NCBI GenBank assembly: GCA_040776905.1
Contig: JAXGZQ010000001.1
Coordinates: forward strand, 1,674,001-1,738,000
Source of the DNA: SLHU01 sp009929975
GTDB lineage: Bacteria; Bacillota; Clostridia; Saccharofermentanales; UBA5734
Reading direction: 5' to 3'
DNA: 64,000 nucleotides
Part shown: piece by piece, positions 35,339-43,133 of the stretch
Layout: every line of letters begins with the position of its first letter
How positions within the stretch are numbered: position 1 is the stretch's first letter
The notes under the pieces: generated by a model
Databases searched by the model: none
The model's input: the letters and a program-made list of their open reading frames with translations, nothing else
Told to the model about the DNA's origin: nothing
Made by a program: the position numbers and the translations under genes

Positions 35339-35663
35339 TTGGAACCACCTCCTTGGCCAGCACTTCAATGTACATACCGCGGCCTTTCACATCCTCAACA
35401 GATATGATTTCAAATCTCTTATTACTATGGATGATCACCATGGTTGTTGTTATGGTTATACCAGGGATATGGCGAAAGCGAAAAAGGTCTGTGGCTTCAG
35501 AAAAGGATGCTCTATTAGCCCATTTTTCATTGCCGTGCCGACCTTCACGGTAGGCTCTGACAGAAGCTACAATGTTATCAACTTCAGTTTTAAACCCTTC
35601 AGGATCTTTTATGGTGACGCTCTCAATGATGTCAATAAAGGTATTCATTTTTCCAAAGCTCAT
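35331..35663 (-). CDS. Head closure protein (head-tail adaptor, gp16/SPP1-type)
   Basis: This 110-residue protein starts at ATG 35663 (MSFGKMNTFIDIIES) and contains VTIKDPEGFKTEVDNIVASVRAYREGRHG and FRFRHIPGI, matching the phage head-tail joining family. Such proteins plug the portal after packaging. Its end overlaps the gp10-like gene by eight bases. Confidence 0.8.
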   Translation of the reverse strand: MSFGKMNTFIDIIESVTIKDPEGFKTEVDNIVASVRAYREGRHGNEKWANRASFSEATDLFRFRHIPGITITTTMVIIHSNKRFEIISVEDVKGRGMYIEVLAKEVVPSG

Positions 35664-35665
35664 AA

Positions 35666-35974
35666 CTACACCTTCCAATCCCGATCAAGTCTCAGCAGGA
35701 GATTGACTGTATTCCATACCTGTTGTCCAGCCTGCACATTATCAGAAAAGAAACCACCGGTGCTGCCGTCCCTGGATTCATAAAAGTGGGACGACAGCAT
35801 AATGATGGCCTGCTGTGTGGTGGCTGGCATAACTGCTTCCACGTAGTGGTTCTCAGGAAGATGCTGATAACTTTCTGCATACCTCGTGGCGGCGGTGATG
35901 TACATCTCAAGTAGTTCATCATCAGCCGAATGATCAAGAATAAGATTTGCTTTTACTTTTTCCAGCAGTGTCAT
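35666..35974 (-). CDS. Head-tail connector (gp6/gp15-type DNA packaging adaptor)
   Basis: This 102-residue helical protein (MTLLEKVKANLILDHSADDELLEMYITAATRYAESY) matches the QLRG/gp6-like connector family, with the early D-x4-D-L-L segment and later HFYESRDGS. It forms the ring that binds below the portal. It lies in the normal place between capsid and head closure genes. Confidence 0.82.
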   Translation of the reverse strand: MTLLEKVKANLILDHSADDELLEMYITAATRYAESYQHLPENHYVEAVMPATTQQAIIMLSSHFYESRDGSTGGFFSDNVQAGQQVWNTVNLLLRLDRDWKV

Positions 35975-35992
35975 ACCGCCACCATCCTTTCA

Positions 35993-36205
35993 TTAATCTG
36001 AAATCATAAGCCCTGCAGTCTTAAGTTTGGTGAGGAGGGCATTAAAATCCGTCACCAAATCTTCTACAGTGGCTGCAGTACTTGCAGCTTGATTATCGAG
36101 AATGGGGAGGCCAGTAACGACCGCCCCATCCTTGATTTCAAGAGTCCCACCAATGACGGTTTTTTCACCGCCCTGTTCGGTAAAGTTCTTTGTGTTATAA
36201 CTCAT
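35993..36205 (-). CDS. Head fibre-like capsid decoration protein
   Basis: This 70-residue protein reads MSYNTKNFTEQGGEKTVIGG, then LEIKDGAVVTGLP, and ends LLTKLKTAGLM. This is the pattern of phi29 gp8.5-like head fibre proteins, commonly encoded right after the major capsid in Clostridia phages. The start is ATG 36205, after AATGGAGGATCCT. The capsid gene ends 12 bases upstream. Confidence 0.78.
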   Translation of the reverse strand: MSYNTKNFTEQGGEKTVIGGTLEIKDGAVVTGLPILDNQAASTAATVEDLVTDFNALLTKLKTAGLMISD

Positions 36206-36216
36206 AGGATCCTCCA

Positions 36217-37425
36217 TTACGCTTTCTGCTGAAGCACTTTGATGGCTTCAGGTAGAATCAGCTTTCCATCCACACGCTGAGTGGCAACAAAACCTACCTG
36301 GCCAGTAGCTGCATAGAGTTCATTAAGTCTCTTAAATACTCTGCCTTGACGATCTGCTACCCAGTAGTAGCCAAAGTCACCGAAGATAATGGACTTTGCA
36401 GATGCAGCGATGGTAGGAACGTAAGATGAAGTGTAAACAGGTCTGTTCAGAATGGTATCTGGTGTTCCAGCCTGAAGTGAAGGCTGCCAGATATACTGAC
36501 CCTGACCATCTTTTAGCTTTCTAATGGCCTTAATGGTGGCATCGTTCATAACGAACACGGACTTGTTTCTGTAAGGCGATTTAAGAGAGTAGAAGAGATC
36601 CAAAATCTCATCGATTGAAATGGCAGTGGCACTTGCAGCAGTTACTCCGATTTGTGCTCCACCGCTAGCGGCAAGGATACCCGTAGGCTTACCAGAACCA
36701 TCTCCAGTAAAGAAGGCATCTTCTTCTTTGTTACCGATACGTCTTGCAAACTCTCTAGCAATATAGTTTTCAAGATTAAACACGCTGTCATTTAGAAGCT
36801 CTTCAGACACCTTGATCATGGTACCTAGCTTGTAAGCACCAATGGAAACCTGACCGAAGCTATCATCGCTTTCAGGAATGGCACCTTCTTCATCAATCCA
36901 AGAAGCGGTTCCTTTTGAAGCCACTACTGGAATCTTACGGTCACCAGAAGAAGTTGAGATGACGTTGGCCAGCTTTCTGAAGATATTCTCTTCATCCAGG
37001 GCTTCAATAAGGGTACGCTCGAATTCATCTGGTACAAGGTAACCACCTTCTGTGTCAGTGCCAATCTGCAGTGCGTTCTTAATCACTGGATCAAGTCCTT
37101 CACCAGAACGGGTTCTCATGGCATTCCAGAATGCTTTCTGGTATTCTGCGGAGGCTCTGCCGCCTTTGGATTCCATACCCTGGAAGATAGGTTTTCCGGT
37201 AAGTGGTGTGTTAAGTGGCTTTGAAAGCTCGCGGTCTAGTGCTTCCTGCTTTTCCAGACGGTCAATTTCCTTACCGAGGGCAACAACATCAGCTTCCATC
37301 TTTTCATAGGTTGCAGTGTCTTCAGCGGATACAATTCCATCTGTACCTCTTTTGGTATCCAGGAATGCTTTCGCAGCTTCCCAGGATTTTGCTCTTTTTT
37401 CACGCAGTTCAAGAATTTTATTCAT
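36217..37425 (-). CDS. Major capsid protein, HK97 fold
   Basis: This 402-residue protein has an N-terminal coiled-coil scaffold region (EKMEADVVALGKEIDRLEKQEAL) of about 100 residues, likely removed by the adjacent ClpP-like protease, and an HK97 core starting near YQKAFWNAMRT. Typical HK97 signatures are EGGYLVPDEFERTL, FARRIGNKEEDAFFTGDGSGKPTG and VFVMNDATI. It builds the head. Confidence 0.95.
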   Translation of the reverse strand: MNKILELREKRAKSWEAAKAFLDTKRGTDGIVSAEDTATYEKMEADVVALGKEIDRLEKQEALDRELSKPLNTPLTGKPIFQGMESKGGRASAEYQKAFWNAMRTRSGEGLDPVIKNALQIGTDTEGGYLVPDEFERTLIEALDEENIFRKLANVISTSSGDRKIPVVASKGTASWIDEEGAIPESDDSFGQVSIGAYKLGTMIKVSEELLNDSVFNLENYIAREFARRIGNKEEDAFFTGDGSGKPTGILAASGGAQIGVTAASATAISIDEILDLFYSLKSPYRNKSVFVMNDATIKAIRKLKDGQGQYIWQPSLQAGTPDTILNRPVYTSSYVPTIAASAKSIIFGDFGYYWVADRQGRVFKRLNELYAATGQVGFVATQRVDGKLILPEAIKVLQQKA

Positions 37426-37444
37426 AGTGTTTTCCTCCTAAAAT

Positions 37445-38143
37445 TTAGTGTTGAATTAAAGAAAGCCGCTTTTCTAGCGACTCAATTGGGGTGCCAGTAT
37501 TCTCTTTTTCTAGTTTGGGTTTTACCTTATCAAGCAGGGAGTTGGTAACAGCTCTGCGGCTGAAGGCATAGGTAAAGTCCTCAGTCTGATTTCTTTTCTT
37601 CTCATCCTCCAAGATGCCATCAGCAAAGCCAAGCTCGATGGCCTTCTTTGCATTGAGCCAGGTTTCTGCATCCATAAGATGGGAGAGCTTTGTCCTTGAT
37701 TGACCTGTCTTGATTTCATAGGCATTGATGATGCTCTCCTTAACTTCAGAAAGCATGGCGATGGCTTTTTTCATCTCCTCGCTGTCCCCAATGGCCACGG
37801 TAAGGGGGTTATGGACCATCATAAGGGCTGTTGGTGCCATGAGCACCGTTGTCCCCGCCATAGCGATGACAGAGGCAGCAGAAGCGGCAATGCCATCAAT
37901 CTTTACGGTAACAGTGCCTTTGTAATCCATTAGCATGGCGTAAATCTGACTAGCAGCAATGCAATCACCTCCTGGAGAATTTAGCCAAATAACAATGTCA
38001 CCCTCTCCGGCCGTCAATTCTGCTTTGAAGGCTTTAGGGGTGACATCATCATCAAACCATGAATCTTCGGCAATAACGCCGTCTAGATAGAGTGTTCGGA
38101 CGCCAGTGTTTTCATCACGCGCCCAGTTCCAAAACTTCTTCAT
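37445..38143 (-). CDS. Head maturation protease, ClpP-like
   Basis: This 232-residue serine protease has WLNSPGGD at residues 53-60, Ser88 in GIAASAASVIAM and His111 in MMVHNPLT, with an Asp in the later MDAETWLNAKKAIELGFAD region. It trims the scaffold part of the capsid protein during head maturation. Its start overlaps the portal stop by four bases. A C-terminal extension beyond residue 180 is basic and may be removed. Confidence 0.93.
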   Translation of the reverse strand: MKKFWNWARDENTGVRTLYLDGVIAEDSWFDDDVTPKAFKAELTAGEGDIVIWLNSPGGDCIAASQIYAMLMDYKGTVTVKIDGIAASAASVIAMAGTTVLMAPTALMMVHNPLTVAIGDSEEMKKAIAMLSEVKESIINAYEIKTGQSRTKLSHLMDAETWLNAKKAIELGFADGILEDEKKRNQTEDFTYAFSRRAVTNSLLDKVKPKLEKENTGTPIESLEKRLSLIQH

Positions 38144-39396
38144 TTAGGTTCCTCCGTTTCTTTGATATTTGCGAACGCGCCTGCGTCCTGTAATTTAGTC
38201 ATGGCCCCGTTGATGAGGTAGAGGTCGCCACCTAAGGATTCTGGAATTCTATCCAGATTTTCAAGTTCTCTGATATCATTGGCGCTCATCCAACCGTTTT
38301 GACGAGCAGTGGCATAACCACTCATACGGCTGACATAATCGCCACGCAGAAGGCCATCCACGTTAAACTTGATAAACACATTAGGTTTTTCGCTTTCCAT
38401 GAGCAGTGCCCTACACATGGACTGTTCCCAGCGGACCACCCAAGGGTCGAGGGTATATTTTACGAATTCAAGTGATTGCTGCTCGATGTTACTAAAGGAT
38501 GACTTCTCAAGGTCAGCAAGCATATGAGGGGGCACTCTAAAGATACGAGCGATCTCATTGATCTGAAACTTTCTGGTTTCCAGGAACTGTGCCTGCTCAG
38601 GTGAAATACCAATAGGCTGGTACTTCATGCCTTCTTCAAGAACAGCCACCCGGTGAGCATTGCCACTTCCTTGATAAGCTGCATTCCAGGATTCTTTGAT
38701 TCTTGCTGGGTCTTTAATGGTACCAGGGTGTTCTAGGACGCCACCCGGTGAAGCACCATTAGCAAAAAACTTAGCTCCATATTCTTCAGTAGCTATGGCT
38801 AGGCCCACAGCATTTTTTGCCATGGCAATGGGTGAATAGCCTACCAGCCCATCAAAGCCAAGTCCTGGGATATGAAGGACATCTGATGGTGAAAGATACA
38901 CTTGATGTTCTCTGCCAAGAGTAGGAGCATCTTCACTACCACGCTGGTACAAATAGAAAAGCCGACCACTTGAATCGCGATCGACTGTCATTTTGTTTGG
39001 CATGAGTGGATAGAGAGATATCACTTCACCTCTTGCATTTCGAATAATCTGAGCATAGGCATTTCCCCATAATAAAAGATGACTCATCAGCGTCTCTCTA
39101 AACGCAAAAGAAGTCATCTCAGGATTTGGTTCATCATGAAGTAATTTGTAAAGCGGGTGTTTTAAGTTTTTCTCCTTGCCACCTGAATCATTGTACTTGT
39201 AAACATGAAGAGGCAAACCAGCTAAGGTCTCCGATAAGATTCTTACGCAGCTGTAGACCGCTGTCATCTGCATCGCAGTTTGCTCATTGACCGGTTTTCC
39301 AGCACTGGTGCTCCCAAAAAAGAAGCTGTATCGGCTTCCACCAAGAGCGTCTTTAGGCTTGTCTCGGGCCTTGAATATTCCTTGCAGTATTCCCAC
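38140..39396 (-). CDS. Portal protein, HK97 family
   Basis: This protein of about 418 residues has SSTSAGKPVNEQTAMQMTAVYSCVRILSETLA-like early text and RIFRVPPHMLADLEKSSFSNIEQQ later, the hallmark of HK97 portals. It forms the dodecameric channel for DNA entry. GTG 39396 is favoured as start because it lies nine bases after AAAGGAGG; ATG 39402 would be only three bases away. Confidence 0.93.
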   Translation of the reverse strand: MGILQGIFKARDKPKDALGGSRYSFFFGSTSAGKPVNEQTAMQMTAVYSCVRILSETLAGLPLHVYKYNDSGGKEKNLKHPLYKLLHDEPNPEMTSFAFRETLMSHLLLWGNAYAQIIRNARGEVISLYPLMPNKMTVDRDSSGRLFYLYQRGSEDAPTLGREHQVYLSPSDVLHIPGLGFDGLVGYSPIAMAKNAVGLAIATEEYGAKFFANGASPGGVLEHPGTIKDPARIKESWNAAYQGSGNAHRVAVLEEGMKYQPIGISPEQAQFLETRKFQINEIARIFRVPPHMLADLEKSSFSNIEQQSLEFVKYTLDPWVVRWEQSMCRALLMESEKPNVFIKFNVDGLLRGDYVSRMSGYATARQNGWMSANDIRELENLDRIPESLGGDLYLINGAMTKLQDAGAFANIKETEEPK

Positions 39397-39414
39397 GGGC
39401 ATCAACCTCCTTTC

Positions 39415-41016
39415 CTAAAATACGAGTAGTCCTCGATCGTCATAAACAGAATTACCAGTTTCTCCACCACAGCGAATCGCTCGGTCAAGAGCCATGATTG
39501 TAGCAACAGCACCGTCAATCTTCTCTGTGGATTTCTCTTTGTCTGCTTTGATATTCCCAGCGGGATCGGTTCTAATAAAAATGTTATCCATCATCCAGCG
39601 AAGAACTGGGTGACCACCGTGAGCGATTTTCTGCTCTAGTGTGAGTTTCATTAGTTCCTTAGTTGGCGGAGACATATCTTTGAAGCCCTGACCAAAAGGG
39701 ACAACGGTGAATCCTAAATTCTCTAGGTTCTGTGTCATCTGAACTGCACCCCAACGGTCAAAGGCAATCTCACGGATGTTATATTTCATTCCAAGTTCCT
39801 CAATGAAAGTCTCGATGAAACCGTAATGGACTACGTTACCTTCGGTAGTAAGAAGGAAGCCTTGTTTTTCCCATACATCATAATTGACATGATCCCGTCT
39901 AACCCTAAGATCAATGCTGTCTTCTGGTATCCAGAAGTATGGAAGAACCACATAGTTGTCCTCTTCATCCTGTGGTGGGAAGACCAGAACGAAGGCTGTA
40001 ATGTCAGTGGAAGAGGAAAGGTCCAGTCCACCATAGCAGACGCGACCTTTAAGGCTTTCTGGATTAACCGGAAAAGCACAGGCATCCCATTTATCCATTG
40101 GCATCCATCGAATAGCCTGCTTAACCCACTGATTGAGTCGAAGCTGCCTGAAGCTGTTTTCCTCTGCGGGGTTTTGTCTTGCAGACTCATAGGCCATTTT
40201 TACTTTATCCATGCTGACAGTAATGCCGAGGGATGGATTTGCTTTCTTCCACACCTTTGGATCAGACCAGTCATCTTCAAGAGCTGCACCATAAATGACA
40301 GGATAGAAAGTAGGGTCGTTCTTCCTTCCTGCCATGATGTCCAGTGCTTTCTGATGAACCTCCCAGCAGATACTATTTTGATTATCTCCGGCGGTGGTGA
40401 TTAGAAAGTACAAAGGCTGCATCCTGGCATCACCACTACCTTTGGTCATAACATCATAGAGCTTTCGGTTTGGTTGAGTGTGGAGCTCATCGAAGACAAC
40501 ACCATGGGTGTTAAAGCCATGTTTGTTTCCAACATCCGCTGAGAGCACTTGATAGATGCTTCCAGTAGGTTGATAGATCAGTCTTTTCTGTGAGTCCAAA
40601 ATCTTTACCCGCTTTGATAAAGCTGGGCACATTCGCACCATGTCAGCTGCCACATTAAAAACGATGGAGGCTTGGTTACGGTCTGCAGCGCAGCCATAAA
40701 CCTCGGCACGTTCTTCATTATCACCACAGGTTAAGAGCAGGGCAACAGCCGCAGCGAGCTCACTTTTCCCCATCTTCTTTGGTATTTCTACATAGGCAGT
40801 ATTAAATTGACGATAGCCATTTGGTTTTATGGTTCCAAATAAATCCCGGATGATTTGCTCTTGCCAATCAATAAGTTCAAAGGGCTTTCCTGCCCAGGTT
40901 CCTTTGGTATGGGAAAGGCATTCAATAAAGCCAACTGCATAGTCCGCCATCTCCTTACTGTAATGAGAATCCTTGGCCATGTAAGAGGTTGGTTTATACT
41001 TCTTTAGTTTTCGGAT
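39415..41016 (-). CDS. Terminase large subunit
   Basis: The protein packages phage DNA. The ATPase has a Walker A variant, EIPKKMGKSE, and Walker B VVFDELH; the nuclease domain starts at YGGLDLSSSTDITAF. The first ATG at 40980 has no ribosome binding site, but the frame stays open upstream as IRKLKKYKPTSY, which is how this family normally begins. An AAAGGAGG box sits nine bases before the Ile codon ATC (41014-41016). The start is therefore either a rare ATC, as listed here, or ATG 40980 giving 521 residues. Confidence 0.85.
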   Translation of the reverse strand: MRKLKKYKPTSYMAKDSHYSKEMADYAVGFIECLSHTKGTWAGKPFELIDWQEQIIRDLFGTIKPNGYRQFNTAYVEIPKKMGKSELAAAVALLLTCGDNEERAEVYGCAADRNQASIVFNVAADMVRMCPALSKRVKILDSQKRLIYQPTGSIYQVLSADVGNKHGFNTHGVVFDELHTQPNRKLYDVMTKGSGDARMQPLYFLITTAGDNQNSICWEVHQKALDIMAGRKNDPTFYPVIYGAALEDDWSDPKVWKKANPSLGITVSMDKVKMAYESARQNPAEENSFRQLRLNQWVKQAIRWMPMDKWDACAFPVNPESLKGRVCYGGLDLSSSTDITAFVLVFPPQDEEDNYVVLPYFWIPEDSIDLRVRRDHVNYDVWEKQGFLLTTEGNVVHYGFIETFIEELGMKYNIREIAFDRWGAVQMTQNLENLGFTVVPFGQGFKDMSPPTKELMKLTLEQKIAHGGHPVLRWMMDNIFIRTDPAGNIKADKEKSTEKIDGAVATIMALDRAIRCGGETGNSVYDDRGLLVF

Positions 41017-41043
41017 ATGCGGACACCTCCTTTAAAAAGACAT

Positions 41044-41064
41044 AAAAAATAGACCCTAAGGTCT
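41044..41064 (-). terminator. Hairpin with T-run upstream of the large terminase gene
   Basis: Minus-strand AGACC-TTAG-GGTCT is followed by ATTTTTTATG. It separates the accessory gene set at 41122-43051 from the packaging and structural genes and may attenuate. Confidence 0.6.
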
Positions 41065-41121
41065 TCTGTAACGAGGAAAAGAGCCATACAGCCCTGTTCC
41101 TTTATGCGTTTTATCTTGTTG

Positions 41122-41346
41122 TTAATTGTATTCCTTCATCAAAATTTCAAGCGCTGCTTTTGCAATGGCGTCTATGGGTTCAATATCCCAGCCTCTATCA
41201 AAGTTTGCGATGATCTGGCCATCTCGCTTTAGCATCAGTTTTGATATTCTACCCTCATCAATGCCATAAGGGGAGCCTAAGTCAAAGCTTTTGATCCAGT
41301 AATGAATGGTTTTGTTTTCGACTTCGATTTTACCTTTTCTCCACAT
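41122..41346 (-). CDS. Phage protein of unknown function (DUF7678-like)
   Basis: This 74-residue protein reads MWRKGKIEVENKTIHYWIKS, then YGIDEGRISKLMLKRDGQ and NFDRGWDIEP, a pattern I know as a small conserved phage family between methylase and large-terminase genes in Clostridia prophages. The function is unknown. It is the last gene before the hairpin at 41044. Confidence 0.65.
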   Translation of the reverse strand: MWRKGKIEVENKTIHYWIKSFDLGSPYGIDEGRISKLMLKRDGQIIANFDRGWDIEPIDAIAKAALEILMKEYN

Positions 41347-41360
41347 GGTCTAATCCTCCC

Positions 41361-41717
41361 TTAAATCCTAACCAAGATTGCTGGTAGCATTTGCTTTTCG
41401 CCGGTCTGCCAGTCGGTGTAGCTTGTCTTAACCTTGGTAAGTCCGTCCATCCTGCAGCCGTGCTTTTCAAATTCGGCAAGGGTTGCGATCAGTCCTGAGA
41501 AGGTGCTAGAAATGGTGATGTGGTCGATTCCGTAGGCTCTGCAGGCTTTAACAATGGGTTCAATGTCGTAATCCCAAATGACCTCAGAAAAGTCGATGGT
41601 GTCGTTTCCCGCTTCCTTGCTTCTTTCGTAAGCCCAGTACATGGTGCTGTTGATTCCTGATTCCTTAAAATTTGCGCCGGTTGCTTTGGCTTCTTCAAAT
41701 GCCTTGATTTCTTTCAT
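41361..41717 (-). CDS. Phage protein of unknown function (DUF7698-like)
   Basis: This 118-residue protein starts at ATG 41717 after TGGAGGATGAGAAA and contains NSTMYWAYERSKEAGND, VIWDYDIEPIVKACRAYGI and ISSTFSGLIATLAEFEKHG. It resembles a small conserved family in Clostridia prophages and plasmids with no assigned function. A promoter-like motif 40 bases upstream suggests it begins a transcript. Confidence 0.62.
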   Translation of the reverse strand: MKEIKAFEEAKATGANFKESGINSTMYWAYERSKEAGNDTIDFSEVIWDYDIEPIVKACRAYGIDHITISSTFSGLIATLAEFEKHGCRMDGLTKVKTSYTDWQTGEKQMLPAILVRI

Positions 41718-41756
41718 TTTCTCATCCTCCATTTAGTGTGTTTTGTTTTGGTATTA

Positions 41757-41787
41757 CATATATCACTCTAAACGAGAATAATAGCAA
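41757..41787 (-). promoter_or_regulatory. Promoter-like motif (copy 2 of 3)
   Basis: On the minus strand TTGCTA, 19 bases, then TG-A-TATATG with TTTAGAG just before the TG. The arrangement is the same as at 26035 and 43082. It precedes the 41361-41717 gene. Confidence 0.6.
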
Positions 41788-41827
41788 GTCATTTCTGTAG
41801 TAATAGAGCAGGTTTTTGGCTCTGAGG

Positions 41828-42139
41828 CTAATCCTCAATCGCTGTATACCGCGAGTAATCATAGCCTTCTGTGCTCGACAATATCTTTTCACCGGTGTCT
41901 TTGTTATTGATCCTGATGCATCGAAGCTCACCTTTTTCGTTGGTGCCGCCATCTGACTTCTTGATCCAGGGCTGATCCTCAAGAAAATCACTGGTGAACT
42001 TCTTGAATTCTGAATCAGTAAGCTCCACTTCTCGAATCACAGTATAATCAGAACCAATGACGCCATCTTCCTTTGCTTCTTCAGTTGCTTCTTTTAGTTC
42101 CTTTAGGTTGTAGAACTTTCGACCAAATAGTGCCTTCAT
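41828..42139 (-). CDS. Phage protein of unknown function
   Basis: This 103-residue acidic protein (MKALFGRKFYNLKELKEATEEA) has no motif I can assign. It ends with EGYDYSRYTAIED. It lies two bases after the DUF4314-like gene and is probably co-transcribed with it. A small conserved phage protein is the best description. Confidence 0.55.
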   Translation of the reverse strand: MKALFGRKFYNLKELKEATEEAKEDGVIGSDYTVIREVELTDSEFKKFTSDFLEDQPWIKKSDGGTNEKGELRCIRINNKDTGEKILSSTEGYDYSRYTAIED

Positions 42140-42141
42140 TG

Positions 42142-42384
42142 CTATGCCTCCTCCCTGGACTTTTCATCGATTACTTTGCAGGAATCAATGCCGTAAACCA
42201 CATTCAAGCTACTGCCGTTGTCCCACTGAACCATGATGGAGCCTGTGTCATCCACGCCCCACACGGTGCCTTTTGTGCCTGTTGGTGGTGCTTGCACATC
42301 ATCCATCCAAAGGAGCTGGACCCTGGCGCCAGCGGGGTACTGCTTGCGCAGGTGGGCCAGTCTTTCTTTACTGATCGGTTTCAT
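42142..42384 (-). CDS. DUF4314-like small phage protein
   Basis: This 80-residue protein starts at ATG 42384 behind AAAGGAGGTGCTCCAA and has VQLLWMDDVQAPPTGTKGTV and VQWDNGSSLNVVYGID, the beta-barrel pattern of DUF4314. The function is unknown. It overlaps the end of the preceding gene by 17 bases. A longer in-frame extension to 42510 is rejected because the internal ribosome binding site is strong. Confidence 0.72.
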   Translation of the reverse strand: MKPISKERLAHLRKQYPAGARVQLLWMDDVQAPPTGTKGTVWGVDDTGSIMVQWDNGSSLNVVYGIDSCKVIDEKSREEA

Positions 42385-43051
42385 TTGGAGCACCTCCTTT
42401 GAAAGCACTGCTTCCTGAAAGGTTTTGAAGGAGAATCTTTCTGTGGGTTTTGAATTCTTCTCCAATAAAGCCGAGGCGGAGAAGGAAGCAGCGGAATGCG
42501 TATTTTTCATTATCGACGTCTTTCTCTTTTACGGTGATTCTCTTTTGGGTTTTCGCCATCTCACAAAGCTTTGTAATGAACTGGGAGTAGGCTTTTATCT
42601 CATCCGGATTTGGTAGCTTTGAAAACCAAGGGAAGCTTATGCGTTCCTCGTCGGATTCAATGGGAAGGGTATCCACATTCAGAGCCTTCTTAATCAAGTT
42701 GCCTTTTGCATCTAGCAATTTGGCTAGCTTCTCCAGGTCTTCATCGGAGAGGGAGTCTTTTGGAATCTGGATGATGAGTCCAGTTTCTTCAGGTTCCGTT
42801 TCAGCAGGAGCTGGTTCATCCACCTCAGCTTCAAACCCAGCGTCTTGTAGCTTTTTCATCAGCGCATTGATATCATCCTGAACCACTTCCCTGTCAAAGG
42901 TTAGCTCTCCGTCTTTTCCAATGTGGTAAGGTCCCACCTGGTAAGCACAAGATGGAACTCCCAGGTATTTTGAAGGAACCTCTGTGATTTCACTGATGAG
43001 CTTCACCAGCTTTTTACGTTCGTTACCAGTTACGTTGTAATTGATTTTCAT
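42368..43051 (-). CDS. Conserved phage protein of unknown function
   Basis: This 227-residue protein reads MKINYNVTGNERKKLVKLIS and has QVGPYHIGKDGELTFD, an acidic Pro/Glu linker near residue 85, and FPWFSKLPNPDEIKAYSQFI. It is a frequent neighbour of ParB-methylase genes in Clostridia prophages and is often labelled virulence-related without evidence. I can give no function. Confidence 0.6.
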   Translation of the reverse strand: MKINYNVTGNERKKLVKLISEITEVPSKYLGVPSCAYQVGPYHIGKDGELTFDREVVQDDINALMKKLQDAGFEAEVDEPAPAETEPEETGLIIQIPKDSLSDEDLEKLAKLLDAKGNLIKKALNVDTLPIESDEERISFPWFSKLPNPDEIKAYSQFITKLCEMAKTQKRITVKEKDVDNEKYAFRCFLLRLGFIGEEFKTHRKILLQNLSGSSAFKGGAPNETDQ

Positions 43052-43081
43052 AGTATTGACCTCCTTGTTTTTTGCTTACTA

Positions 43082-43112
43082 CATATATCACTCTAAGTGA
43101 TGTTAATAGCAA
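43082..43112 (-). promoter_or_regulatory. Promoter-like motif (copy 3 of 3)
   Basis: On the minus strand TTGCTA, 19 bases, then TG-A-TATATG, with CTTAGAG before the TG. It lies 31 bases before the start of the 42368 gene. Confidence 0.6.
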
Positions 43113-43133
43113 GTCTATCTTTCGATAGTTGTG

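Noticed and set aside
35049..35783. A 244-codon plus-strand frame across three phage connector genes
   Set aside because: It is antisense to three overlapping connector genes with family matches and good ribosome binding sites.
39826..40404. A 192-codon plus-strand frame inside the large terminase gene
   Set aside because: The terminase nuclease and ATPase motifs on the minus strand are intact, and this frame has no start signal.
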